Source: Gossypium raimondii (Eukaryota > Streptophyta > Magnoliopsida > Malvales > Malvaceae). Taken from it: a DNA stretch of 64,000 nucleotides. The notes below the pieces were generated by a model. That model saw nothing but the letters and a program-made list of their open reading frames with translations, had not been told where the DNA came from and ran no database searches. The stretch covers positions 57,483,980 to 57,547,979 of the forward strand of contig NC_068575.1 of assembly GCF_025698545.1 (NCBI RefSeq), written 5' to 3'. A program made the translations under genes and the position numbers. Shown here piece by piece: positions 35,958-48,495 of the stretch (its first letter is position 1; each line of letters opens with the position of its first letter).

Positions 35958-36300
35958 TTCAAAACCCTTCGCTTACTCCTCAGCTTAGACGACCTCAACA
36001 ATTATACGGATCAAATTAAGAAAGGATAACCCCAGTTTTTATAAGATGGCTAAAACAATGAAAAGCCAAACTCAAAGGCCAAAAAGCGAGGGAGGTGGAT
36101 GAAGGAAGAGGAAAAGGGAAGGAAGATATGAAGTGAAAAGGTGGTGGCGATGGTGTTAAGAAGAAAAGGAAGTGGAGTGGGCAAAAATGGAGCCCCTAAA
36201 TACTGGTTTTTTAGGAAGGGGGGAAAGAAGCGTGGCCTGTAAGGCACTTGGTGGATGGTTTCAGCTTTCAAACACTGTTGTTGAAATGGATTGGATGGTT
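35958..36300 (-). promoter_or_regulatory. 5' leader and proximal promoter of the NAC gene
   Basis: Immediately upstream of the NAC start. The minus strand is pyrimidine-rich (about 36080-36180), as in many plant 5' leaders. No clear TATA box is fixed. Confidence 0.35.
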
Positions 36301-39300
36301 GGAATTGGTTAATTTTGAAGTTAAATCTAATTTAGAACAAGTTCAGAAAAGAAATGGGTGTTAAAATCATCATCTTGAATAAAAATATAACTTGAACGAC
36401 ATATTACAGCATCTATGTCAAAAATCCAGTCTTTTCTTAATTAATAATGTATATATAATTTTAATAAATAATAAATAATTATAAACTCGAATACCAACAA
36501 TACAACGAATTGGAATAGTATCAACAAAATGTTTTTAAGTCTTATCTATACTAGTTATTAAGTTAGTGTCACCAATTCAGTTAACGTCAATGATATTTAG
36601 TAATTGAAATAAGTTATATTATTCGGTGTAATTTAGTTTTTTAAACATATATATGGTGGGATTTGAACTCAAACTAATTGAATTAATAAAACTTTTAATT
36701 TACCACTCATCTAAAGTTTTATTTAAATATTTTTATACATTTCAATTTTATTATGCACACTTTATTACCTCTATCAAATTTTACGAACACTATGATAAAC
36801 AATTTTAACTTATATTTTTTCATTTTAACATCATACATATTCATATGTTACTATTAATTAATTTCAAACTATATGTTTTCTTATTTATTATATATTATTT
36901 TAAATATACATTTATATTTTAAATTTATGATTTTACAAGTATACTGAATGATATGATTTCTAGTGTTTATAATTTATGATATCTTAATAAAATAAAAAGC
37001 AGGACAACTAACTTATTCTTTTTCTTTTCTTTTTTTTGCTTTACCATGAAAATACAAGGAAAGGGTGAAAAAATTTGCATGTTGGCTGTTTTTTTCCCTT
37101 AATCTCAATCGTATAAATGTAAATATAAATATAAATATCATATTAATATTAGAAATTTTATTACGGTATAGAAATTACGTATTTAGAATATAAGAATATT
37201 TTTAAAAATAACATACAATAAATAATGATAAATCTAGTTTGAAACTAATTAATAATAACACATTCGATTTGTACGATATTAAAATGAAAGCATTAAATTG
37301 CGAGTAAAGTGAAATTTAAATACGTAAATACATTAGATTAATAACATTAAATGCACTAGAGATATTTATCATATATACACAATTGAGGGAGGTAATAAAG
37401 CGTGCATAAATGGTAAAGTAAGGTTTATTGATGTAAATGACGTAGAATTATATTATTTTTCAAAGCATTTTGTTATTTTATATCGGAAAATAGAAATTGA
37501 AATACATGAAATGTAATTTGAACCCATACAATACTTTTCAACATTTGTTATTTTATATCTTTTAATTTGTTATATCATGTTTATTATCTATACTATATAT
37601 TAAGGGCGGACTAAATTGGTGTCACTCATCAATTAAAATTAAACTCAATTCAAAATTACCAAAAGCCCTTCCTTCTACAAAGTAAAGAATATTATTTTGA
37701 AGGTATTTATGTATTTTTGTAATTTGATAAATCTAGAACAATAGATCTACTGAAATAAGAACAATAAGATTTGGACCCAAATCATCGTAAGTTTCTCTAA
37801 GTCAATTTTAGAATATTTAAGCAAAAATCTTAAGTCTAAAAAATGAGCTTTGGCAAAGAAAACAAGTCCATATAAAATATGGGTCGGGCTTAGGCTCGAG
37901 CATTCAAGGTCCAAGCTCGACTTATTTTTAAATTTCTAATATATTATATTATGTTATGTTATTTTTTATATGTTATGCAATTTAAAACACATACAAAAAT
38001 TAAATTGGTGGTGATATATAATATTATAATGTAAATATTAAAAAATATTAAGATGTCAATATATAAAAAATTAAATAAAATGAGTTTGGATTTATCATTT
38101 ACTATCAATCTATTATGGACAAGCTTAGTTAAAATTTTGGGCGAGCGGGACTTAAGCTATTATAAAATGTAATCAATATCATACTTAAATCTCAACTGAG
38201 CCCTACTTAAAAATACATTTAGTCAATTTTATTATTTTAACCAAAATCATATTTAATTTTTATTTTTATTTTTTATAAATTTACTTATAAATATTTATGG
38301 CTAATGCTTATAATCTCTTTTTTTTTTAGAAATTCAACCAAATTAATACCATAGAACTTCAACCAACCTAAATCCAATTTCACTGTTTTATAATCTTTTA
38401 GAGAAAACTATTTGAGCTAATTGTACCGACACCCTAAACTATGATATTCACTTTAAATTGATTCTCAAACTTTAAGGTATTACAATTACATCCTTAACTA
38501 TCAATCATTATTAAAGTTGTTAATTTAATTGTTAAATGAATTATGTAGTTAAATTTAGGATGACAATTTTAAAAAGAAATAGAATGCTGGTGCTTAACTT
38601 TTAAAATTAAAATTTTAACCTAAAGTAAAGTTGAAAAAAAGTGAACGATCTGATTCTATAAAAACTTTAAAACCCCAAAACTGATATTTTAAAACAACCA
38701 TTTTCACAATATTCATCTTTTCTTAAAATTTTAATTTTAAATTATGTGACATAAGATCGACGTATTATTCAATAGTTAATTTAATTTAGTAAAAGGATGA
38801 CCTAATCAATATAACCTCAATAATATAGGAATATTAACCAATTTAAAATGAAAATAATAGTTTGGGAATATTTGATGCAATTAACTCAAAGTATTTTATA
38901 ATATATATAAAATTAATCTAATTTAAAAATAAAACATCTGTTTAAAGCAATTTTCAATTATTTAAGTTTTTTTTTTCTGAGCCCTAATTAACAAGTATAA
39001 AGGAAATGCAAATGTGCAGAAATTGAGTGTACATGGTCACATGGATAGCCTAAAATTGAGAGTGAACCCTCAACTTTCCCCAAAATATGAGTGTAATATT
39101 AAAGATGAATTAATGTGAAAGAGGCATTGGTTCTTGTTAGACAAAAGGAGAAAAATAACAACCTCTAATGTAAGGTTACCTGTCGAAGTTGAGTTCATAC
39201 GAGGATGACAAATGCACCTAACAGAAACTACGAAACCAAATATTTTAAAAATTGCCCACAGAAAAAAGAAAATATATAAACTACTAAACCCTAAAAATAT

Positions 39301-39564
39301 ATTACTAATAAATGAATGATGAAATCCACAACCAGTTTTCGTTATTATTCTTTTTGTTTGGTTAGCAATGGTACAATGCCAAGATTGGAAATTTAGAGAT
39401 TCCTCTAAATCATAAACCCTATTTGCAAACCTAACTTCATTTTTAGATTTAAATTTCCGTATCTATGTAATCTTCTTTTTATACATTATGAGTGAAATTT
39501 AACATTTTAACAAAGTTGATATTAAATGTATATAAGGTATAATAATAAAAATTTTAAAAATATA
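36301..39564. other. Very AT-rich intergenic stretch
   Basis: No gene is supported. 37870-38160 holds GGGTCGGGCTTAGGCTCGAG and GGGCGAGCGGGACTTAAGC, facing sequences similar in style to ends of hAT/MULE-like elements, but without a duplication I can place. 38400-38820 resembles worn miniature repeats. Confidence 0.4.
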
Positions 39565-40169
39565 TGTAGGGTGTGTCTCGCATTTATCGGACACTTAGCA
39601 AAGATAACTGTCAAATAGGCACGATGTGGAGGACATCGACATCACAATGAGGGACGTCAGGACGATGCAACGAGTTCTCCAATTGACGGAGAGGGCCACA
39701 TCATGACAAGCATGCATGGGACGTCATGACGAGACAACGTATTCTTCAAGTAATACAACTGTGTTCTAACAACCAAGTAGGACTTCTTCTCTTAGTCGAA
39801 CTTTGATTACTTCAAGGATATTTTAGTTGTTTTAGCCCTTTAAACTTAGCTTATTTAAAGGGGCCCTGTATCCCTGTTTCGATAAGAGAATTAAAGATGT
39901 AGTACTACAATACTTTTTTCTTTTGGGGGCGTCAAGATGTAGCCGCAGATGAGTTTTGGTTCGGGGTCTGGGTTTGTACGTTTAGTACATTTAGGTTTAT
40001 TTGATCCATATTTTACTCTCGTTTGTTTACTCATTTAGTGAAAAGCCGAAGCCTCTTTTGCCTTTTTCCCGTGGTTTTTATCCTCTTTAGAGGAGTCTTT
40101 CACATAAAATTTGTGTTCGATCTTCTCTACCTTTTCTATTTCACTGTTTATACATGTCGATCCCAAACA
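39565..40169 (+). mobile_element. Copia-type solo LTR
   Basis: Begins TGTAGGGTGTGTCTCG and ends CATGTCGATCCCAAACA, about 605 bp. A TATA-like TTATTTAAAGGGG lies near 39850. The 3' part, CCCGTGGTTTTTATCCTCTT to about 40110, is alignable to the U5 region of the gag-protease copia element at 27627-30002. No primer binding site follows, so it is a solo LTR. Both sides are A/T-rich and an exact duplication could not be fixed. Confidence 0.65.
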
Positions 40170-43100
40170 AAATATATAAAATAAATGAATAATATTTGGT
40201 ACACTAGTAATAGAGTTTTAGACTCTACAAGCAGAGTCGGAGGTTGACAAATGTTCTATAGGGTTATAATAAAATATTTAAAAAGAAAGAGACATATACT
40301 CGTGGAATAAAAATATATATTAACAATTGTACCAAATGCTTCTCCTAAAACTTATTTTATTTATTAGAAATGTAGTTATGATATATTTGTATTTTGTATT
40401 CGTGCCATGTTGATATAAATTTTAATATTTTTGTTTTGTTTGATATTTTAATTATTTTCATATCATTCCCTCAGAAAATATATTTTCATATCATATAGTT
40501 ATGATTAATAAAATCTCATTTACCACTTTCAAAATATATTTTTCTTATCCGAAGGGAGCAAGCAAACTTTCCTCTTTTGTATTGAAAATATTTTTCCATT
40601 GCCTAATTAAGGTTCGTTTACAGTCAAATGGTGTTCATAAATATATCTTACATGTTCTTTTTTCATGTAATTTTCTTTAAAAATTGAATATTTAATTACA
40701 ATGATAATTGCATTAAATAAGTTACAATGATTATACTTTTATAAAAAATATTAATTACGAAAATTAATTAATAATAATTCAATTGGCAAGTAAAACAAAC
40801 TTTTTTTCATATATAGTTTCTGAGAGATTAGTCATAATAATGTCTCCGGAAAATTTTAATCCAAAACAAAATTTAAACATATTAAGACTACGTTTGTTTC
40901 ACTTGAACATGGTTCTGGAAAATGGTTTTTTTGGAAAAGTTAATATTTTATGGTGTTTGGATGAATATGTGTAAAATATTTTCATTGTTTGGCAAATTTC
41001 CGAAAATATTTCGTAAAAGTTGTTTTCAATTAAACAAACATATATTTGAGACTTATGATAAAGAGTTTAAATGAAGTAGTGAATTGATTACAAAGTGATG
41101 TCAATGTGAAATTGTAGTAAATAATGAATTTTCATGATGTTAAGGTTTAAATTATAAACTTTGTGAAATTTATAATTGAAACAAGAGAAGTGATATGCAT
41201 GAAAATTTTTCATTCAAGTAAGATATTATAATGAATTGTTTGATTAAAGTGCTTATACGGTGAAAAATAAATTACATGGAAATAGGGACTAAATTAAAAA
41301 TTGCCTAAAAGTTCAAGTGTGAAACAATTTAACATGAGAATAAGAAAATTATGATAAAAGTTTAATGAATGTGTTATGAGATGATGAAATATGTATAAAG
41401 TATTGTAAAAGTGAAATTGTGGAAAAATATAGAATTTTTATGATGACAAGGACTAAATTGTTAAACTTGATAAAATACGTGGATGAAATAATAGAAGTGA
41501 AATACATAGAATTTTGATATATAAACAAGATATTGAGATAAATTATATGATTAAAGTTAACAAGAAAGAAAATTGATTGAATATGATTAATTAGTGAATA
41601 TTGAACTTTTATGACAAAAAGGGACTAAATTGAAAAGTTATGAAATTTTATAAGAAAATATTTGATAAGTGAAGAATGTAACATCCTCGTGTTTTGACCC
41701 GATGTTTAGATCGGGCATAGGGGTGTTACAGTGAACAGAGCCTTATCTGTTTGGAAAATATCTTACAAAAAAAATCAGTAAGACATCTTATGGGAATAAG
41801 AAAATAAAAAACCTTTTTACGTTGACCATTTTATTTTATATGAAACAAATATAAAAAAAAAGACTAAAAATATTTTTCATAAAAAAATTTGTAGTTTAAA
41901 TATTCACGTTTTTCTCAATTATTGAAATTTATTAATTTTTAATGTACTTGCATTGACCAAAATTAAAGTTAAAGATCTTTTTAAATAATAGAAAACGAAA
42001 ATAGTTTTAAGATAAATTCTTACCTAACTATTTCCACGTGAGGGCCATACTCCGTTGATTGTTATCAAACACAAAGACTGAAATACCCTAGTGTTATTGT
42101 TGTAAACATGAAATTGACAAGGACCTTGTAGGAAGTGAGAACATAGTTTTATGCCATATAATAAAAATTCTCCTTTTTTTTTCCTGATACAGACAAGCTT
42201 ATTTCCTTTTCGGGAAAAAGAAATAAATTATTTGAAAGTGGACCAAAGTGCGGGTGACGGAGGTAGCCAATTTCAGGAATTTCATCTATCTTGGCAACTT
42301 TCATGATCCAACGGCTAATACTTTATTTGAAGTCAAAGTTTGACATCTGCTGTGCCACGTAAGATGTGAGAAAAAAATAAATAAATGTGGAAAGTACAGT
42401 TAGATTTAATAATGTGTGTTGACATGTAAATTAATTAAGAGATGGTACATTATTGCTGTCTAAATAATTAAATCTTAATTAGTGTATAGAGATATAGTTA
42501 AGTGAAGCTATATTTTAAGAAGGAATGGCCTAACTTCAAAAATATTTCTATCATTGTTGGATCTCAAGTGTTTGATTTCAACTTCACTTTCTATGCTTTG
42601 ATACTTGTAATTCCATACAATCAATTACTACGTATCTAGGGTATGGGATTTGTGTATAAGGCTTAGGAGCAGATGAGGCCAACGCCCTTCAAATTTTTTT
42701 ATATAATGTCTAAATGATAATGTGATTCAGCCGATCCTAATCGATGTCCTATTACACTGACGGTAATATTGATACCAATTAAACTATGAATTAATGGACA
42801 CTCAAAATTTATTGTTATCCTTGCTTCTTGGTTGTTTTTATTGTTGTGGGTATGTGCTTTTCTTTTAAAAAAAAAAGATTCGATGATCTCTTTTTTTAGT
42901 ATGTTTTTCACATTTGAATGAAGCGATTGGAAGTAAAATGTTTAAATCGATAAGCATAAATCACGATGAATTCGGAATTAACTACACAATACATGTGACG
43001 AGTTCTTATTGACTAACAAAAAAGTAATTTCTCAATTCAATCCAAATGCTGATTGTTGACAAGCACCTGATACTTATATTTCGACATAAGATTTCAATAG

Positions 43101-46100
43101 GAGAAACAAAACACATGTTTCGGGGTAAAGTACAATTAAGGTCCTTAATTATTAGGGTTAGGCTACTCTATTTATAGTGTTTAGCATTTAATGAGGAGGT
43201 AAAACTATCAATCCAAAATTAAAAAATCACACACACACGTGGAAAAGATAGGGAAAAAGAGGTGCAATAAAATAGTTAATCACTGAGAATATTAGGCATG
43301 GTTTTATAGGGAGTCCTGTATTGAGGTGTTTAATCAAAGAAGGAAACACATAAAGAAAAACACCTTGATTGTTCAAAGATTCAAACTTTATTATATTGTT
43401 TGAAGATATGAAGCAAATAATGATACAGTCTAACAATAATTATACATGATTAGGAAAGTGGCAACATCACACACACTAGTAATTAAAATAAAATTAGACA
43501 AGGCAATCACCTTACCTTTCATATTGCCAAATAATATGATGATAATATAAATAATTAAGTTTTAATGCGATTATAATAAGATCACATGTAATAGATCTTG
43601 AAGGGAAGAATGTGGTGGAAGTTGCAACCAACTAAAGGAGCATGCTAGATCATGGTTGGTCTATTCAATAACAACCCTATTAATATAATAAAGATTTGAT
43701 TGCTTTGTTTAATTGCACTGTGAATGGCATGCCATTTGTTTATCATTCAACATTCCTTCTTTTAATTTCACTAATCTTATATTGCACTTAAATTGGTTCT
43801 GGGGTGGGGTCGTCTTTTCAAAAATACTATTAATATTTCTATATTTTTTAATTAATATTAATAAATAGCACTCTTGGCACAACCGATCCATCTTATCAAA
43901 CTAACCTTTGAACATGTATAATTGCAATTAAAAGTGTTCCCATTTGGGTTTCATGAATATTAATGTTATTGAATTGATTTTCTTTCTGAAAATTTATCCA
44001 AGTCATCGTAAATTATTTATATTTAATTAAAATTAGTATCAAGTTTAATACTGAGTTTTATTAAACCTTTCGATTTTAATATATGTATTTTAAATACTTA
44101 CGTTATTGTTTTTAATATATATTATTAACCCTAAATTTAATTATCAAGTCGATTTAAAGTTGAGTTTGAGCTTAAATATGTGTGAGCTTAAATTTAAAAT
44201 AAATGTCGATTGAGCTCAAATCAATTATTAAACTTGAATTTCGAATTGAGCTTGACTCGATTTTATTACAGCTCTATTTATACATAGTCAACTTGTTTAT
44301 GTCTTTTTATTTCTTTTTAATAAAGGGTCATGAGCTGAATGATCTACTTAAGCTCGACTTGACTTAGGTTTGAACCATTTTTTATTTAAATTTAATTATA
44401 AAATATTATAAATATATAAATATAAAGTTATACGGTTTAATAATTTTTAAATAGTGAAATTATACTCCATCTTGAAATTTTTATTAAAATCTAGCTTTTT
44501 ATTTTGGAATGTTTATCATATTGACAAAAAAAAAAAAGGAAAGTGTTTGGAAATCTTGTAATTAAAAAAATCTAAAATAATAAATTAGTATTAATATTAA
44601 GAATAGTTGTAGAATTTATTTATTGTTATCCATGGTCTAATTGAATATATTTTTATTTTATTTAAATTAAACTAAAAATCAAAGATTGGATTCAATATTT
44701 TATTCCTTGGTTGGGCCTAGTTAGGCTGTGGTCATCAAAAGTTAATTTTGTAGGGTCTAGAGTCTAAAATCTTAGACATCTAACTTTGACTTTCATGGGG
44801 GCCTAATATCTAGCCCATACCAATTTCATTTGCTAATGATCAGCTTCCCAATTTCTTTTTCAGATCAAAGGTTCGGTTGAGCAAACCTTAAATACATTTT
44901 ACATTAAATTTTAATAATATATTGCAAAATTTTAAGCAATGTCATCACTTACATGAGCTTTTAGATGAATTCAATGTACTCCTAACTGAGCAGAGAAAAT
45001 TGTAGTCTTCATGACTATCTTCATATTATATAATAATGAATCTGATGGAAGTATACCGATGTACTGACACAAATTATGATTGTAGCACAAGTGTCTTAAT
45101 CAGTATCGTGCCAAACATTCACCATTCAACCTATCTAGTGTTTATCTTAGTCTACAAAAATGACATTTAGGCAGAAATTTTTAATTAATGAAATAGCTGA
45201 AATCGGCACCTAAGGCAACCAATGGAAACTTTCATGATTACTAATTTTAGTTACTTTCAATTATTTTTTTCAAGCCAAGACTTTGGTGGGAAGTTTAAGT
45301 AAATATGATATTTATTTTTTCTTTTTTAGATTTTATCTTGAAATTTTGATAAAATTACGAGGACCGTTTCTCACATTATTCTTTTCTTTTAGTTGATGTA
45401 AGAACAACTTGTTTCTATGCTTTGGACTAATATGAAGTAATTTATCAAAATTTTAAGATAAATCCTTTAAAAAAGAATAAATTAATAAAATAAATGGCAT
45501 ATTTGCTTACGGTTCCCACCAAATTCTTGGCTCGAAACCTATGAAATTTGTATCGAAACTGAAAAAAAGGGTTGAAAGTAACTATCATGAAATTTTGATA
45601 AAACATGGGACTATTTGTAATTTTTTTTTCATTTTGCATTTGAGCCTAAAATATATACACATATATAAAGGATGACACCTGGAGGTGCTGACTTTGAAAG
45701 TTGGCTGCTCTAGGTGCCGACTTCAACTATTTGGTTAATTAATTTTCAAAATAATTTCTTTGTTTCATATATAAGAGAAAATAAAACCCTACTCTGCTGA
45801 CTTACAATTCTTTTTTCTTCAATTAATATAATGAATAATCGACTGAACAATTATAATTAATTAATCTAGATAAATATGCAAAAGATCTCATACATTTATA
45901 AAAAGTGATACTTGAATAATATATTTTTTAATTTTTACAGAAAATACTTGATGCTAAATCAATAAATAATAATATGATACATCATCATTAGAAAAGAAAA
46001 AGATTTTTAAATAAATACTAATAAATTTATTTAAATTTAATTAAATAATAACTAAAAATCTTGAATTTAAAATTTAACTATGTTGAAATAAAACTATTAT

Positions 46101-47050
46101 TTAATAATAAAGTGTGCATGCAATATTAAATTATTTAAAATTCATAAAACCTTTCTAGTAACCAAATTAAATTTGTAATGGTAATGTTTGTGAAGCAGCT
46201 TAAGAGAGTGATTGTTCTCCTCAAGACCAAGACAATGGCTACAAATGTTTTCAAGGGAGATACAACCCCTTAATAGTGACAAAGGTGAAGCCAAAAATGT
46301 ACCATTATTTTAAGAAAAAGATAGCATCGCAAACGTTCCCATTATGCCCAACTATTTTATCACTAGTAAAAAGTAAATAAATGAGACCGACGCAAACAAG
46401 TATAATGTTTCGACCCTTTAAGACAATGTTGAAATTATGAATGCAACATTGCACAATTTGCCTTATTTTATTGTTTGGTTAACACTGCTTGACATTGACA
46501 CTACCATGATTTCAATTTAGCAGAAAATGACAACACTTTCCAACCTTTCTGTCCTCTTTTTTTAAAAAAAAATGCCAAACTCTGTGCCATGTACGATGTC
46601 TATAATATAGCACGGATGTATTAATATTTCAACTTTCCTGCGATATTAAAATAGAAATGATTTATTTATACTTATTATTCATGTGAATTTTTGCACCGCT
46701 AAATATGAATATAAAATACTTGAAATTAATATCTTTATGTACAAATTATATCTGGAATCGATACATGAGCTTCACTAAGCAAACAAGGAAATGGAGCAAA
46801 TTGAAACCTGCAAGAGAGAAAGGTTAAGATAGTAGTAGGGAAAGTAAGGTGTCCATGGCTAAGCTCCAGTAGATAATTTAAAAAGGAATAAAAGGTAAAT
46901 AAAGTAGGATAGAGATTGCAACATAGGCAAAAGGAAAATATATAAGACTAGACATTCTGATTTACCTTGAAGCGTTTATGGAGCAGTTCATCAGCACTCA
47001 AGGATTCACTTCTATTTTTGTAATTTCATCATAAATCTAGAATGAGAAAA
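40170..47050. other. AT-rich intergenic stretch with LTR remnants
   Basis: No gene is supported over nearly 7 kb. A degenerate LTR tail ends at 41730 with ATAGGGGTGTTACA (see 41050-41730). 40885-41045 begins with ACGTTTGTTTCACTTGAACA and ends near TTAAACAAACA, possibly an inverted-repeat element interrupted by that LTR. 44140-44400 contains facing GAGCTCGAC-like phrases of an old repeat. The rest is unexplained AT-rich DNA. Confidence 0.4.
41050..41730 (+). mobile_element. Degenerate gypsy LTR 3' part
   Basis: The tail GAATGTAACATCCTCGTG ... GGGCATAGGGGTGTTACA, and upstream repeats of GGGACTAAATTGAAAAG, resemble the 3' half of large gypsy LTRs such as those at 10019 and 13453. The left end is not visible. 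Confidence 0.45.
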
Positions 47051-47054
47051 TGAG

Positions 47055-47232
47055 ACAATGATATAGCCACGGATGACTTGCCGATCAATTAACATTTATT
47101 ATAAATTAATTGATGACAACATATACAGGTTTTAGCTTAGTGCTCTAACTTTTAGCTGCTTATGTAGAGAGCATGATTTATGTTAAGTAGAAGTGAGCCG
47201 GCAAGTCATCCTTGGCTGTATCACATATAGAT
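47055..47232 (-). ncRNA. MIR169: MIR169 precursor hairpin
   Basis: The minus strand at 47218-47198 reads as a 21-nt miR169 of the b/c type, beginning CAGCCAAGGATGACTTGCC. The facing arm at 47084-47064 reads CGGCAAGTCATCCGTGGCTA after one T. The two arms pair over 21 positions with two mismatches (positions 1 and 7) and one G:U wobble, and the stem extends outward (GATA with TATC). The loop is about 113 nt, within the range of plant MIR169. The family guides cleavage of NF-YA (HAP2) transcription factor mRNAs and responds to drought, salt and nitrogen in many plants. The mature sequence lies on the 5' arm, as in known MIR169 genes. Confidence 0.93.
47198..47218 (-). ncRNA. Mature miR169 (5' arm)
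   Basis: A 21-nt segment that appears identical to the miR169b/c form recalled from plants; ends in GCCGG. Confidence 0.9.
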
Positions 47233-47381
47233 AGATAACCTCGTTTCCACATGCAAGACTTTAGATGAAAAACACTGCTACATGATATGCCAATCATTAT
47301 TGATCTCTAAACCAATGAAATAGAACCCAGAATCCCAAGACAAAGATGAAGAGATGTAGGAACTTTCCCAAAGGAGACAAG

Positions 47382-47393
47382 ATATATATAAAA
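47382..47393 (-). promoter_or_regulatory. Candidate TATA box of the MIR169 gene
   Basis: Minus strand TTTATATATATC, about 165 bp before the miR169 5' end; initiation would fall near 47350-47360. The opposite strand reads TATATATAAAAC, so direction cannot be told from this box alone. Confidence 0.4.
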
Positions 47394-47639
47394 CAAACAA
47401 AAAGAAAATAACAGCATCATTGAAAGAAAGAAAGAAGCAGCGAAGAAGAAGTGGGGATTGGAGGAGAAAGGTGGTGGCGTTTATAAAGAAGAGTTGGAGG
47501 TTTAGAGGGATGGGGATGTGCAGTGAAAGCAATAATAATGGGGCTTCCTTTTACACTAGGAAGGCAGCTTTAGAACTGACTACAAGGTGTTTTGGTTGTC
47601 CGTTAGGATATAAGAGGGAAAAGGAGTAACTGGGAGAGG

Positions 47640-48490
47640 CGATGGAGCAATGGGGGTTGGATGTGACTTTGCATGGATGAGGTGCTAAAACCAAGAGATT
47701 TTTATGCCTAACATGCATCATCTGTCTTCATCTATGCTCTGACTAGTTTTCTGAGTTTATGTTCTCAACCCTCATTTATTATTTTGCAGTCTCTAATTAC
47801 ACATACAAATATCTCCCACTTTTCATAAATTAGAGATGATGAAAGAACCAAGAAGTTACTAGGGTTTTGTTAATGATATTTCTAGTTAAATTATTAATTT
47901 TATTTATGAAATTATCAAAACTTAGAAAATTATATTCAATTTTTTATTAAATATCAATTAAATTCTCTTACATCTATATACCAATTAAAACTTCAATAAA
48001 AACCAGTTTTTAATATTATTTATTAGGTTGGATTGATAATATTATTAAATTAAAAATATCAAAAAGTAATAAAATATTAAAGATAGAGATAGTAAAATGG
48101 GTCCAAGTTTAAGAATTTAATAAAAAATTCAAGCTCAAACACAAAAGGCTCAAATTCACAAAAGCCCAAATCGAAAAACTGAACCCAATTTCAATAATAA
48201 AATAAAATAATTAAATTATAATTAAATATTTTTATGAAAAGCTTTAATTATTAATTTAATTCAAATAGTTTTCTTAATAAATTAACTAACTATTTTATAT
48301 ATAATGAAATAATATCTTTTTAGAAAATGATATTACCTTCGCACAAACACAAAAGCTCTATGAGCTGGTATCTAATTTTGAAGTTATTTTCTTTAATTTG
48401 TGATTACATTTAACTTCTTACTCTTGAAATGCAGATTTAGATTGGGTCATTTAATTCCTAATGTAGATGATTTAGTTCTAAGTTTTATTT
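47640..48490. other. AT-rich intergenic stretch
   Basis: No gene seen. Its right edge, ATATA at 48491-48495, is the left target-site duplication of the large gypsy element. Confidence 0.5.
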
Positions 48491-48495
48491 ATATA

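Noticed and set aside
47420..47629. 69-residue plus-strand frame upstream of MIR169
   Set aside because: Its first codon is TTG, not ATG, the composition is simple (GAAA repeats), and it lies opposite the likely MIR169 promoter. No recognisable domain.
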